Counted from the stretch's first letter, positions 26,094-35,499 are shown. The stretch is DNA of 64,000 nucleotides from QZLE01 sp033852135 (GCA_033852135.1 JAWSVB010000004.1:221541-285540); one strand, 5' to 3'. Numbers and translations: made by a program. Notes: a model not told the origin generated them from the letters alone.

Positions 26094-27001
26094 TAATCGT
26101 TGTCGGCAACACCGCCAAACAGATCAAAAACCCCCTTGATGAAATGACCAAGCTCAAGCGTCATAATCGCAAAATCTGCGTCAAAGCGCTGCTCATCGGT
26201 CTCACCACCTTGGTCTGCAGCTTCTTCAATCACCACATCACCAAAACGCACCCTTTTAAGCTCCAGCTCCTGCGTTACTATGCAGGAAACCTTGTCTTGC
26301 CAGTTAATCGCAACCTTGGTTACATATTTACCGGTATTGATATGAGCTATTACCTCATCTGCTGCAATATCCATATTCTTAAAGCGCGCAGTGCCACTCT
26401 CTTTATCTGGGTGTTGCAACTCACACTCTGACTCAAGCATAACGCTTGTTGGAGCGCCTTTAGTTAACCAGCCAGTCATAGTTGTTGAAGGTGAGTTTTT
26501 CACCTCTGGCGGAGCAACAGGAAGGGTTCCAATGGTCATACGTAAGAATTCAGCAAAGTCTTCCGCTTTCTTTCTACTTACGGTATCTACAATCAGCCAA
26601 TCATTTTTGGTATCAATATAGGCATGGATTTTTTGCTTCTTCGTAAAAGCACGTGGCAGCATGTCATGTACCACCTCATCCTTAAGCTGTTGGGTTTCAT
26701 GTCTACTTAACTTATGCCCAACCTTATCCTCATACTCTTCCGCTCTGGCATTAACAAGGTCTTTGATTGCCGCTGCAGGCATAATCTTCTCTTCAATACC
26801 TAGGCAGATAGCTATGCAACCATTTGCTGCATGTACGTAGGAGGTGGTGTTTCTACCAACCGGTGGTAACCAACCAAGGGCAATCTGCTCCAAGTTCCCG
26901 CAACCATTCAGTGGGTATTCTTGTAGCAGAGCATTGAGCTCTTCTGCTGTTTTATTAAGAGGTTTGGTAAAACGAAACAGTTGTAAGTTTTTGAACCACA
27001 T
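26093..27001 (-). CDS. rdgC: Recombination-associated protein RdgC
   Basis: A 302-residue protein beginning MWFKNLQLFRFTKP, with PLNGCGNLEQIALGWLPPVG and ARAEEYEDKVGHKLSRHETQQLKDEV, the RdgC family pattern. RdgC forms a ring around duplex DNA and limits RecA activity. The open frame extends 24 codons upstream, but the ATG at 27001 behind AAGGAAAAGCAAGG gives the family N-terminus. Its stop codon overlaps hairpin element A. It faces pyrC' convergently. Confidence 0.95.
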   Translation of the reverse strand: MWFKNLQLFRFTKPLNKTAEELNALLQEYPLNGCGNLEQIALGWLPPVGRNTTSYVHAANGCIAICLGIEEKIMPAAAIKDLVNARAEEYEDKVGHKLSRHETQQLKDEVVHDMLPRAFTKKQKIHAYIDTKNDWLIVDTVSRKKAEDFAEFLRMTIGTLPVAPPEVKNSPSTTMTGWLTKGAPTSVMLESECELQHPDKESGTARFKNMDIAADEVIAHINTGKYVTKVAINWQDKVSCIVTQELELKRVRFGDVVIEEAADQGGETDEQRFDADFAIMTLELGHFIKGVFDLFGGVADND

Positions 27002-27137
27002 CCTTGCTTTTCCTTTTAATACAAAATCAAGACCAGCAGCACAAGAGATATCCCCATCTGACCAAAAAATCAAACGGGACTCTTGTGCTAAATATAGCCG
27101 AAAGGCTCAAGACAAACTAAAGCCGAAGGGTAAAGAA

Positions 27138-27629
27138 TTAATCTAGAGTTGTTTCCAGAACTTTTTCTGCCATATCTTTACGATATTGCTTTAATTTTTC
27201 ACGTAGCTCTGGGAATTTAACTGAAAGAATTGCAACAGCCATTAGGCCTGCATTTTTAGCTCCAGCATCACCAATAGCTAAAGTTCCAACTGGAATGCCG
27301 CCTGGCATCTGTACAGTTGAAAGTAGTGAATCCATCCCACCTAGAGCTGCGCTTTGAATTGGCACCCCAAGAACTGGAAGTACTGATTTACCAGCAATCA
27401 CACCTGCAAGGTGAGCTGCACAACCAGCACCCGCGATAATCACTTCAACGCCACGCTCTTCTGCTGTAGACGCAAATTCACCAGCTTGATCTGGTGTTCT
27501 GTGTGCTGAAAGAACCTTGCTCTCATGCGGTACGCCAAAATCTTTTAGAACATCAGAAGCAAGCTTCATTGTGCCCCAATCATTCTTACTACCCATTACG
27601 ATGTTAACCAAAGGCTTACTATTTTCCAT
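27138..27629 (-). CDS. purE: N5-carboxyaminoimidazole ribonucleotide mutase PurE
   Basis: A 163-residue class I PurE. It has IVMGSKNDWGTMKLASDVL, the active-site SAHRTPDQAGEFA and IAGAGCAAHLAGVIAGKSVLPVLGVPI (with the glycine/alanine-rich active loop), and MPGGIPVGTLAIG. It rearranges N5-CAIR to CAIR in purine synthesis. The ATG at 27629 has GGAG at good spacing, so the longer frame to 27662 is not used. purK does not adjoin it. Confidence 0.96.
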   Translation of the reverse strand: MENSKPLVNIVMGSKNDWGTMKLASDVLKDFGVPHESKVLSAHRTPDQAGEFASTAEERGVEVIIAGAGCAAHLAGVIAGKSVLPVLGVPIQSAALGGMDSLLSTVQMPGGIPVGTLAIGDAGAKNAGLMAVAILSVKFPELREKLKQYRKDMAEKVLETTLD

Positions 27630-27833
27630 TAGGATCTCCACTAATCTAAGTCTTTGAGCCACTTGGCTCTTATTACTGATACCGCACTATTCAGCGCATC
27701 AGCAAATGGTTGAATTTTCAAGAACGGGACAGTATAGCAGCAACAAAATTTTACTCAATTATTTGTCACATAGTTAATAGAAATCACGCCTATTTTTTGC
27801 TAAATTTCAAAAAACATTTATCAGAGAGTGCAA

Positions 27834-28448
27834 ATGGACAAGGATAAACTTACTTATATATTCGTCATTGGATTCGCCTTTTTACTCATATATAAGGCGG
27901 TATCCTCTAGTGCAATCGACCACCCAACTGGAATACAGGTGGCACCAAATGATCCGCAGCAATACAACATTGACTCTCCCACCCCATTCAAACATGATCA
28001 TTTCACCATAACCCCCAAAGCAGAGTATGATATCACTGCGCGTATTCTTGGCGTTGAGAACTATATGTTTGATGCCAGCTCAGTTTTATCCCCGGTTGAC
28101 CTTGCTCTAGGGTGGGGGATTATGTCTGATAGCGCTGTTTTGCAAAACATTGAGATAGAACAGTCGGTAAGATTTTATAGCTGGCGCACAGACACATACA
28201 ATGTGCCATTAAAAGAGATATCTCGCCATTCAGCAAACACCCATATAATTCCAGCTGATAGCTATGTAAGGTCAGAAATTGATGATCTACGCGAAGGGCA
28301 TATCGTCCACCTTAAAGGATATCTGGTTTCAATAAAAGGTAATAATGGCTTTACCTGGAATAGCTCCATGACACGAGAAGACACTGGGGCTGGAGCATGC
28401 GAGGTGTTTTGGGTAAAAGATATTGAGGTATTTGATGAGCCTATCTGA
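27834..28448 (+). CDS. Membrane-anchored uncharacterised protein
   Basis: A 204-residue protein with an N-terminal hydrophobic segment (about 8-25, YIFVIGFAFLLIYKAV) and a soluble remainder probably in the periplasm. The C-terminal half is well patterned: VDLALGWGIMSDSAVLQNIEIEQSVRFYSWRTD, REGHIVHLKGYLV, and SMTREDTGAGACEVFWVKDIEVF, with one cysteine. Proteins of this type occur across proteobacteria without assigned function, as far as I recall. A GTG 6 nt earlier is possible, but the ATG is better placed after AGAGAG. It stands alone between purE and rlmKL. Confidence 0.7.
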   Translation: MDKDKLTYIFVIGFAFLLIYKAVSSSAIDHPTGIQVAPNDPQQYNIDSPTPFKHDHFTITPKAEYDITARILGVENYMFDASSVLSPVDLALGWGIMSDSAVLQNIEIEQSVRFYSWRTDTYNVPLKEISRHSANTHIIPADSYVRSEIDDLREGHIVHLKGYLVSIKGNNGFTWNSSMTREDTGAGACEVFWVKDIEVFDEPI

Positions 28449-28468
28449 ATAGACCCATCGCGTCTTAT

Positions 28469-30649
28469 TTATACCTTCTCAATCAACCAACACTGATGAA
28501 ATTTCGGTGTACGCTCAAAATCCTTTGGAATTGTCTGTGCGGTTATATTCTTCACTTTAAACTCTGCTTCTAATGCCTTATCCAGCTTAAAACCACGATA
28601 GTTATTGGAGAAGACAATCACCCCATCATCATCCAGAATCTTAGCTGCATCCATAATTATCTGCGCGTGATCACGCTGTACATCAAAGACATCCTCCATC
28701 TTTTTTGAGTTAGAGAAGGTTGGTGGGTCGATAAAGATCAGTCCATAACTCTCATTATGAATTTTCTGCAACCAATCAACACAGTCAGCACGCACAAACT
28801 GATGGCTAGACTGGTTATAGCCATTGATCTGCATATTTCTTTTGGCCCAATCCAGATAGGTATTGGACATGTCGATAGTTGTGGTTGATTGCGCTCCACC
28901 AGCTGCAGCGTAAACTGTACCTGAACCTGTATAGGCAAATAGATTAAGGAAATGCTTCCCCTTGGCTCGCTGCTGAAGCATTGCCCTAGTGATACGGTGA
29001 TCTATGAAAAGCCCGGTATCTAAATAATCGACGTAGTTGGTGAGAAACTTATGCCCCCCCTCCTCTACGGTAAAGAATTGGTACTGATCTTCCCGCTTCT
29101 CATACTGAGTTTTACCCTTCTGCCGCATCCGCTTCTTGTAAAAGATCTTATCACGACTAACCTGAAACACCTCTTCCACCACCGCAAATACATCTTGCAG
29201 ACGCTCTGCCGCTTTAGCAACCTCAATGGTTTTGGGCGCCTGATACTCCTGAATATGGATATTTGTTCCGTAAACATCAATCGCAACAGCATACTCTGGA
29301 AGATCAGCGTTATATGCTCGATAACAGCTTACCTCCTCCTTTTTCAGCCACTTTCGCAGATGTTTAAGGTTTTTATTCATTCTATTCACTAACATCTGTG
29401 CATGTTCAGATTTTTCCACTACTGGTGGAGGCTGATCCGGCGACATCTCTATCGGCTTTGCCTGCTGCTGATTCAACACCAATAAACGACACTCAATCGC
29501 GCCATTGTATAGCTTATACTGCTTCTGCGGCACGATACCGAAGTTCTGGGTTAGACCTGGATTTCCGATAAAAACCGCGGTTTTCCAACCAGAAAATAGT
29601 TGCTTAATCTTGCTGCCGATATGGGTATAGAGTAACTCTATATCTGCTGTTGGCTGCAGCCTCTCCCCATATGGGGGGTTAAGCAGCACTAAACCCGTTT
29701 TACTTGCTGCTGGGAGCTGTTCTAATTGCAGGAAGTCCTGCTGCTTAATGATTATGTGCTCATCCAATCCTAAACCTGCTCCAGCCTCAGCGACACAACG
29801 CTGCGCTATCTGCACCGCTTTGCAGTCGGCATCATAACCAATAATGCGCGGGATATTTTCGTCACCATCATCTTTGCGCTGCCAAGCCTCATCTACCAAC
29901 TTTTCCCAGATCTCTGGCTGGTGCTGCTTCCAGTTAAGAAAACCCCAATATGTCTTTGCGTCCGATTCACGTGCTAGCCCTGGTGCAATATCGCCAGCAA
30001 TCATCGCGGCTTCAATCAAAAATGTTCCCGACCCGCACATCGGATCAAACAGGGTGCCACCACGCTTTGCTGTCTCTACCCAGGAGAGGCGCTGTAAAAT
30101 GGCTGCCGCCAGATTCTCTTTTAGCGGAGCTGCGACACCGTTCTGACGATAGCCACGATAGTGCAAACTATCCCCCGCCATATCGATACTTATGGTGTAT
30201 TGATCCTCTTTTGCATGGCAGTTTATCCGTAGATCTGGCTTATAACGCGCTACTGTTGGTCGCACACCACAATCATCCATAAACTGATCTACAACCGCAT
30301 CTTTTATCAGCTGCGCACCATATTGCGTATTATTTATCGCTTTATTGCGCCCATTAAAATCCACTGACAGTGTTTGCTCTGGATCCATGTGGTGGCTCCA
30401 GTCTATCTGCTGAACCTGTGCATATATCTCATCTTTATTATTCGCTTTAAAGCTATGCAGCGGCATCAATACTCTGACACCAATGCGGCACCATAGACAT
30501 ACTCGAAGAGCATCCTCATAACTCCCCCTGAAAGAAACAGAGCCAAACCCCTGTTCAATATCCTTAAGGCCTAAGTGTTTAAGCTCTCTAGCCAGCAGAT
30601 ATTCAGTTTCTCTACTTGCAGTAACAATAATTTGTTGATTTTCTTTCAT
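28469..30649 (-). CDS. rlmL: 23S rRNA methyltransferase RlmKL (G2445/G2069)
   Basis: A 726-residue fused methyltransferase. Order: THUMP domain (about 45-155), RlmL domain with SAM loop LFDPMCGSGTFLIEAAM and catalytic LVLLNPPYGERL (about 160-390), then RlmK domain with FLNLFAYTGSGTVYAA and LIFIDPPTFSNSKKMEDVFDVQRDH (about 440-720). It makes m2G2445 and m7G2069 in 23S rRNA. The single-chain fusion is characteristic of gammaproteobacteria. Confidence 0.97.
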   Translation of the reverse strand: MKENQQIIVTASRETEYLLARELKHLGLKDIEQGFGSVSFRGSYEDALRVCLWCRIGVRVLMPLHSFKANNKDEIYAQVQQIDWSHHMDPEQTLSVDFNGRNKAINNTQYGAQLIKDAVVDQFMDDCGVRPTVARYKPDLRINCHAKEDQYTISIDMAGDSLHYRGYRQNGVAAPLKENLAAAILQRLSWVETAKRGGTLFDPMCGSGTFLIEAAMIAGDIAPGLARESDAKTYWGFLNWKQHQPEIWEKLVDEAWQRKDDGDENIPRIIGYDADCKAVQIAQRCVAEAGAGLGLDEHIIIKQQDFLQLEQLPAASKTGLVLLNPPYGERLQPTADIELLYTHIGSKIKQLFSGWKTAVFIGNPGLTQNFGIVPQKQYKLYNGAIECRLLVLNQQQAKPIEMSPDQPPPVVEKSEHAQMLVNRMNKNLKHLRKWLKKEEVSCYRAYNADLPEYAVAIDVYGTNIHIQEYQAPKTIEVAKAAERLQDVFAVVEEVFQVSRDKIFYKKRMRQKGKTQYEKREDQYQFFTVEEGGHKFLTNYVDYLDTGLFIDHRITRAMLQQRAKGKHFLNLFAYTGSGTVYAAAGGAQSTTTIDMSNTYLDWAKRNMQINGYNQSSHQFVRADCVDWLQKIHNESYGLIFIDPPTFSNSKKMEDVFDVQRDHAQIIMDAAKILDDDGVIVFSNNYRGFKLDKALEAEFKVKNITAQTIPKDFERTPKFHQCWLIEKV

Positions 30650-30757
30650 AAGTTTTATTAACCAATAGGGGTTTTGAGTCTTTGCGCACAGAATAATTTG
30701 GGCTAATAATATACTATTACTCTTTATATGATGACTTAATTTTACAAAAGGTGGGTC

Positions 30758-30991
30758 ATGGAAATTTCATCAGCATATAATTCTGGCATGCAAGGCTTAC
30801 AAAAAGCAACTGAGTCTCTTGCACGCAACGCAGATACAGTGGCCAAATCTGTCGGCGATACCGACATGAAAGAGGATGTTACTACAGCTCTTCTTGAAGC
30901 AAAGCAAAACGTGGTTCAAGCAGAGGCTTCAGCTGAAGTTGTAAAAGCTGCAGATGAGGTTATGGGTACCATAATCGACACTGTAGCCTAG
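30758..30991 (+). CDS. Small helical protein with a rod/hook-like C-terminal motif
   Basis: A 77-residue, largely helical acidic protein. It starts MEISSAYNSGMQGLQKATES and ends EVVKAADEVMGTIIDTVA, which resembles the C-terminal helix of flagellar rod/hook proteins (ADEMLGT type), but it is far too short to be one and no flagellar gene is near. Such stand-alone short proteins occur in other gammaproteobacteria. A strong AAAGGTGGG ribosome site precedes the ATG and a terminator follows, so expression as a single gene is likely. Function unknown. Confidence 0.75.
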   Translation: MEISSAYNSGMQGLQKATESLARNADTVAKSVGDTDMKEDVTTALLEAKQNVVQAEASAEVVKAADEVMGTIIDTVA

Positions 30992-31013
30992 CATTAAAGC
31001 CAGTATTTCAACT

Positions 31014-31042
31014 AACGCCACCACCGCAAGGTAGTTGGCGTT
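31014..31042 (+). terminator. Terminator downstream of the 77-residue protein gene
   Basis: Stem aacgcca...ttggcgtt with an inner imperfect ccacc/ggtag part and gcaa loop, followed on the plus strand by T-rich ttgttgctatttttgtttt. It lies 22 nt after the stop of the small gene and 7 nt from the stop of the converging glycosylase gene. Confidence 0.65.
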
Positions 31043-31048
31043 TTGTTG

Positions 31049-31570
31049 CTATTTTTGTTTTATATATTCCAATATCTGTTTCCAAGCACTGAACTTATCT
31101 TCGACACTTACCGACGCATTTGCTGGACTGGTTGAAGGCAAAGGTATTAAATCGTACTGCTCTTCTAGCTCAGGGCTTTGCTTTAAGATATGGCGTTTAA
31201 ACGAGGCATAAGCCTTATTCCCATTAAAAAAGACTGCCTGAATAGATGGGTGTTGCTCCAGCAGTGATGGAATATCATTTGCCTGCTCTGAACCTGCCTC
31301 AATATTTGAATCTAAACTTCCAATCCGTTTACAGGCACCCAACACGTCCCATAGAGCCACCCCTTCATCCTGCAATAACTCCAGTCTTTCTGCATAATCC
31401 AGATCGCGCGGAATACCCAATAGCTGCTGCATAAAATCCCAAAACAGATTGCGTGGGTGCGCGTAATATTCAATGGCAGCAATGGAGACATCACCCGGCA
31501 TCGATCCAAGAATCAAGATTTTGGCGCCAGGCTTTGCTTTATAGGAGAAGGAAGTTTTTTGATGGCTCAT
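31049..31570 (-). CDS. Uracil-DNA glycosylase superfamily, DNA-deoxyinosine glycosylase type
   Basis: A 173-residue protein with KILILGSMPGDVSIAAIEYYAHPRN at the active site, VALWDVLGACKRIGSLD, FFNGNKAY, and LPSTSPANAS as the second catalytic/DNA-binding loop. These fit the hypoxanthine-DNA glycosylase family within the UDG superfamily, which removes deaminated adenine. It is the last gene on the minus strand after coaBC-dut-algC-argB; hairpin element B separates it from argB by 150 nt, so co-transcription is uncertain. Confidence 0.87.
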   Translation of the reverse strand: MSHQKTSFSYKAKPGAKILILGSMPGDVSIAAIEYYAHPRNLFWDFMQQLLGIPRDLDYAERLELLQDEGVALWDVLGACKRIGSLDSNIEAGSEQANDIPSLLEQHPSIQAVFFNGNKAYASFKRHILKQSPELEEQYDLIPLPSTSPANASVSVEDKFSAWKQILEYIKQK

Positions 31571-31600
31571 GGGTTATTCATAGACAATTCACACCTCATC

Positions 31601-31721
31601 ATTCTGAGGATATTTTTCCAAGATCGAGGCGCAAACTGATAAAAACATGTTGAGCTTACGAATAGTAAGTGACTCATTTTTTATTAGTTTGCGCCTCGAT
31701 CTTGGAAAAATAGACCAGAAT
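31601..31721. repeat. Hairpin element copy B, abutting the argB stop codon
   Basis: A 121-bp near-perfect palindrome: attctg (31601-31606) to cagaat (31716-31721). The arms around ttttccaagatcgaggcgcaa pair almost without error, and a cttac/gtaag apex closes the hairpin. Ends and outer arms match copy A at 25975-26093. The right end shares a base with the argB stop codon. It would form a very stable RNA hairpin in the argB 3' region. Confidence 0.8.
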
Positions 31722-32623
31722 TAATTTTGATTGGTGATTAAAGTGCCCACACCCTTGTCCGTAAATAACTCCAGCAACACCGCATGCTCAGTTCTACCAT
31801 CAATAATATGGGAAGAGGTAACACCACTCTGAACCGCATCCAGAGCACAGTTTATCTTTGGCAACATTCCACCATAGATGGTGCCATCTTCAATCAATTC
31901 ATTTACACGCGCTGAATTTAGCCCCGTAAGCAGATTACCCTCTTTATCCAGCAGCCCTTTAATATTGGTAAGAAGGATAAGCTTCTCCGCATTAAGATGC
32001 TCAGCTATCTTCCCAGCAACCAAGTCAGCATTAATATTATATGAAGCGCCATCAGCACCGACACCAATCGGAGCAATCACCGGAATAAAACCGCTATTAT
32101 CCAGCATCTCTACCACTGATACATCGATATCTTCAACCTCACCAACATGGCCAATATCGATGATCTCAGACGCTTTCATCTCTGGGTCGTTACTTCGAAA
32201 CTCCATCTTTTTGGCTTTAATCAGCCCACCATCTTTACCAGTAAGCCCAACTGCTTTTCCACCACCAACGCTATTAATCAGGCTTACAATCTCTTTATTG
32301 ACTAGACCACCTAACACCATCTCCACCACATCCATGGTTTCACGATCGGTTACGCGCATCCCGTCGACAAATTTACTCTCTTTACCAATTTTTTCTAACA
32401 GGTTGCCAATTTGTGGACCACCACCATGCACAACTACTGGGTTAAAGCCAACCAACTTCATCAAAACAATATCGTGGGCAAATGAACGTTTTAAATCTTC
32501 ATCCACCATCGCATTCCCACCAAATTTTACTACTATGGTTTTGCCTCGAAAACGTTGAATATATGGCAGCGCTTCGGTTAATACATCTGCAATACGAATG
32601 GCTGATGATGAATGTTCTTGCAT
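31721..32623 (-). CDS. argB: Acetylglutamate kinase ArgB
   Basis: A 300-residue amino-acid kinase. It has IVVKFGGNAMVDEDLK, VVVHGGGPQIGNLLEKIG, DGMRVTDRETMDVVEMVLGG.VNKEIV, the arginine-site region near the C-terminus and IDGRTEHAVLLELFTDKGVGT. It phosphorylates N-acetylglutamate in arginine synthesis; the N-terminal helix before the kinase core suggests the arginine-inhibited hexameric form. It starts 23 nt after algC. The stop codon lies on the end of hairpin element B. Confidence 0.97.
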   Translation of the reverse strand: MQEHSSSAIRIADVLTEALPYIQRFRGKTIVVKFGGNAMVDEDLKRSFAHDIVLMKLVGFNPVVVHGGGPQIGNLLEKIGKESKFVDGMRVTDRETMDVVEMVLGGLVNKEIVSLINSVGGGKAVGLTGKDGGLIKAKKMEFRSNDPEMKASEIIDIGHVGEVEDIDVSVVEMLDNSGFIPVIAPIGVGADGASYNINADLVAGKIAEHLNAEKLILLTNIKGLLDKEGNLLTGLNSARVNELIEDGTIYGGMLPKINCALDAVQSGVTSSHIIDGRTEHAVLLELFTDKGVGTLITNQN

Positions 32624-32646
32624 CTATTTTTATCCTAAATATTTAA

Positions 32647-35499
32647 CTAAAATGGTAAATTCAATTCTGCATTTACCGAAAGAATCTGTTCACGGAAGCG
32701 ATCTTTAATTTGCTCTAGCGCCCCCTCATTATCGGCATCAAAGCGCAGCACCAGGCATGGAGTTGTATTTGATGCGCGCACCAACCCCCAGCCGTCAATA
32801 AAGTCTGCACGCATCCCATCGATGGTACTGATCTTGGCATCATCAAAACGCGCTTTGGCAACAAATTTTTTCATAAACTCGTTTGGCTGCCCCTCTTCCA
32901 GATGTATCTTTAACTCTGGGGTGTTTACACTATCTGGCAGTTCGGCAAATATCTCATTGGTTGGTCGTGGATCTTCTGCCAGAATCTCTAACAGCCTTGC
33001 CCCTGCATATAGAGCATCATCAAAACCATACCAGCGTTCACCAAAGAATATGTGCCCACTCATCTCACCCGCAAGTGGTGAGTTGGCCTCTTGCAGCTTG
33101 TTCTTAATCAAAGAGTGCCCGGTCTTCCACATCACTGGCACACCAGCATTTTCCGAAATAACCCGCGCAAGGTGGTTGGTACACTTCACATCAAAAATTA
33201 TGTCAGCACCTGGGTTTCTGGATAATACATCTCTTGAGAACAGCATCATCTGTCTATCCGGCCAGATGATATTTCCATCACAATCGACAACACCAAGCCT
33301 ATCGCCATCGCCATCAAAAGCGATACCCAAATCAGCTTTTTGTAGCTTAATTAAGCTAATCATTGCATCTAGGTTTTCAGGCTCACTTGGATCAGGGTGG
33401 TGGTGCGGGAAGTTTCCATCAACTTCACAGAATAGCGGTTCAATATCACAACCAAGCATTCTAAATAACTTTGGCGCGATATCACCAGTAACACCATTTC
33501 CGCAATCAACTACTACTTTTAATGGTCTACGTAAAGCTACATCCCCTGTTATCCGCTCTAGATACTCCTGCTCAATATTCTGCTCACGTACATGTCCATC
33601 ACCCTCGATGAAATCTTCTTTTTGGATTCTGGTCAACAGCCCTTGAATCTCAGCTCCAGATAAGGTTTTACCACCGAGCATGATCTTGAAGCCGTTATAA
33701 TTTGACGGATTATGACTCCCTGTTAACATTACACCAGCACCTGTTCCCAGCGAGTATGTGGCATAGTACATTGTTGGTGTTGGAACCTGGCCAATATTGA
33801 TAACCATCCGTCCTGTTGATTTCAGACCATCTATCAGTGCATCCAATAAAACAGGTCCAGATAACCGGCCATCACGCCCAACCACAATAGCTGTTTGACC
33901 TTTATCTGCCGCTTCACTACCAATAGCTCGCCCAATCAAGCGTGCAATCGTTGGGCTTAAAGTCTCTCCAACCACACCACGGATATCATAAGCCCGGAAA
34001 ATTGTTGGCGATACCTCTTGCACATCAACAATCTCTTCCGCCTCATTCATCACTTCATTAATCACAAACTCCAACCCTTGATCCAGATCTATCTCCTCTA
34101 CAGCCTCTTTTTGCTGAGCACCCTCAACCGGCTGAATATCTAAAGAAGATTCACTTTCATCTACCCCCTCCAAAAGATCAAATTGATTTTCTTCATCGCC
34201 TTCATCACTGTTAAATTCAAGGGGATTTTCTTTAACGATTTTATCTGCCTCACTCCCTTCAATCAGCTCTGTCTCAATACCTGCCATAGCATTAAGCTCA
34301 TGCTCAGCATCAAGTGGGTGAAATGTTGTGTGGGCAGCTTCCGCCTGCTCTGCTATCTCTTGCTGTGCTGCTGCAATATCCTCATCTGAGGGCTCTTCCG
34401 CTTCAACCTTATGCTCAACTGACTGCAACCCCTTAGACCTAAATTTATGTGCAACACCCTTTGATACAATCTCATGTCCTAAATCCATCATCTTAATCAT
34501 ACAGCCGCGTAATGGATGCAGCTCAAGATTATAGCTCCCCTTCATCCGCGACTCTTTGATATCCTCAATCAAATTTATTATCGTTGCCCCATCCTTAAGG
34601 ATCGCTCTACGCACCACATTAACCGGTATAAAAGCAGCAATTGACAGTAGAATAATAAATCCGACGGCTATCCCGGCAATTATTACAACATCAACTCCCC
34701 CCATCACCCCTGGGTCCTTCTCAATCACAAATACCACTTCAAATGGTTTATTAAATATAGAGACTTTCGATCCTTTATTTTCACTATTCAGTAATGATTT
34801 ATCACCTTTATTTGCAACTACAGCTCTCTGTCCACCAACATACGCAATCTCAGCATATCCGCCAGAAAGGTCTTGCCCCATCAAAATCCCATTCATCAAT
34901 CTACGTTTAAATGTGACCAGAATATAACCAACAACACTTTCAGTTTCAGTGCTGATAACCGGTTGAACGTAATTGATATTCTCTTTTGCTCCACCGGGAT
35001 AGAGCAATTCGAGCCTTGGAGCTGCCTGATCCTGGGCCGATTGCTTCATCATCTCCACCACTCTATAACCCAATGGTGGGTCTAAATCTAGCAACGGCTT
35101 TTCATCTCCAGCCTTGATCAACATCACTCGCAGTGCATCAGGAAAGAAATTTTTCACCTTCTCTTCATGGCGCTTAATTTGCTCTTCGTCACTAAATGCC
35201 ACAATAAGATCAGGGGCTTGCGCTAGAGACTTCATAACATCCTGCGTATTATCCAGTGCCTGTCGCACCTTACTGCCAATATCTTTTACTATCAGCTGTT
35301 GATATTTTATCCGTTCTTCATGGCGCGCATCATGTTCTATCACCATTAAAAGATAAGCGCATGCCCCAGCAACAAGCGCTACAAATATTATAATCTGCAT
35401 TGAAACGGCATAAAGATTTACACCACGAGTATCATGGCTAAATGGGCTTGCCCCTTTGCCTTTTCCCTTTTTATTCCCTACATTGAACTTAATAGCCAT
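32647..35499 (-). CDS. algC: Phosphomannomutase/phosphoglucomutase AlgC with N-terminal membrane sensor-like region
   Basis: A 950-residue protein. The C-terminal 455 residues are a complete PMM/PGM: IFRAYDIRGVVGE, VGRDGRLSGP, phosphoserine loop TGSHNPSNYNGFK, metal loop DGDGDRLGVVD, and the sugar-specificity GEMSGHIFF. The first 300 residues have a basic start, membrane helix (about 33-53), an extracytoplasmic domain and a second membrane helix (about 270-290). A long acidic linker (about 370-490) joins the parts. Longer AlgC forms with this extension occur in pseudomonads. It makes mannose- and glucose-1-phosphate for envelope polysaccharides. Confidence 0.93.
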   Translation of the reverse strand: MAIKFNVGNKKGKGKGASPFSHDTRGVNLYAVSMQIIIFVALVAGACAYLLMVIEHDARHEERIKYQQLIVKDIGSKVRQALDNTQDVMKSLAQAPDLIVAFSDEEQIKRHEEKVKNFFPDALRVMLIKAGDEKPLLDLDPPLGYRVVEMMKQSAQDQAAPRLELLYPGGAKENINYVQPVISTETESVVGYILVTFKRRLMNGILMGQDLSGGYAEIAYVGGQRAVVANKGDKSLLNSENKGSKVSIFNKPFEVVFVIEKDPGVMGGVDVVIIAGIAVGFIILLSIAAFIPVNVVRRAILKDGATIINLIEDIKESRMKGSYNLELHPLRGCMIKMMDLGHEIVSKGVAHKFRSKGLQSVEHKVEAEEPSDEDIAAAQQEIAEQAEAAHTTFHPLDAEHELNAMAGIETELIEGSEADKIVKENPLEFNSDEGDEENQFDLLEGVDESESSLDIQPVEGAQQKEAVEEIDLDQGLEFVINEVMNEAEEIVDVQEVSPTIFRAYDIRGVVGETLSPTIARLIGRAIGSEAADKGQTAIVVGRDGRLSGPVLLDALIDGLKSTGRMVINIGQVPTPTMYYATYSLGTGAGVMLTGSHNPSNYNGFKIMLGGKTLSGAEIQGLLTRIQKEDFIEGDGHVREQNIEQEYLERITGDVALRRPLKVVVDCGNGVTGDIAPKLFRMLGCDIEPLFCEVDGNFPHHHPDPSEPENLDAMISLIKLQKADLGIAFDGDGDRLGVVDCDGNIIWPDRQMMLFSRDVLSRNPGADIIFDVKCTNHLARVISENAGVPVMWKTGHSLIKNKLQEANSPLAGEMSGHIFFGERWYGFDDALYAGARLLEILAEDPRPTNEIFAELPDSVNTPELKIHLEEGQPNEFMKKFVAKARFDDAKISTIDGMRADFIDGWGLVRASNTTPCLVLRFDADNEGALEQIKDRFREQILSVNAELNLPF

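Noticed and set aside
31878..32558. Antisense open frame (226 codons) across argB
   Set aside because: Serine/proline/isoleucine-rich reverse-strand artefact; argB motifs on the other strand are complete.
32822..33646. Antisense open frame (274 codons) across algC
   Set aside because: Covers the catalytic region of algC, has low-complexity Ser/Pro content and no recognisable domain.
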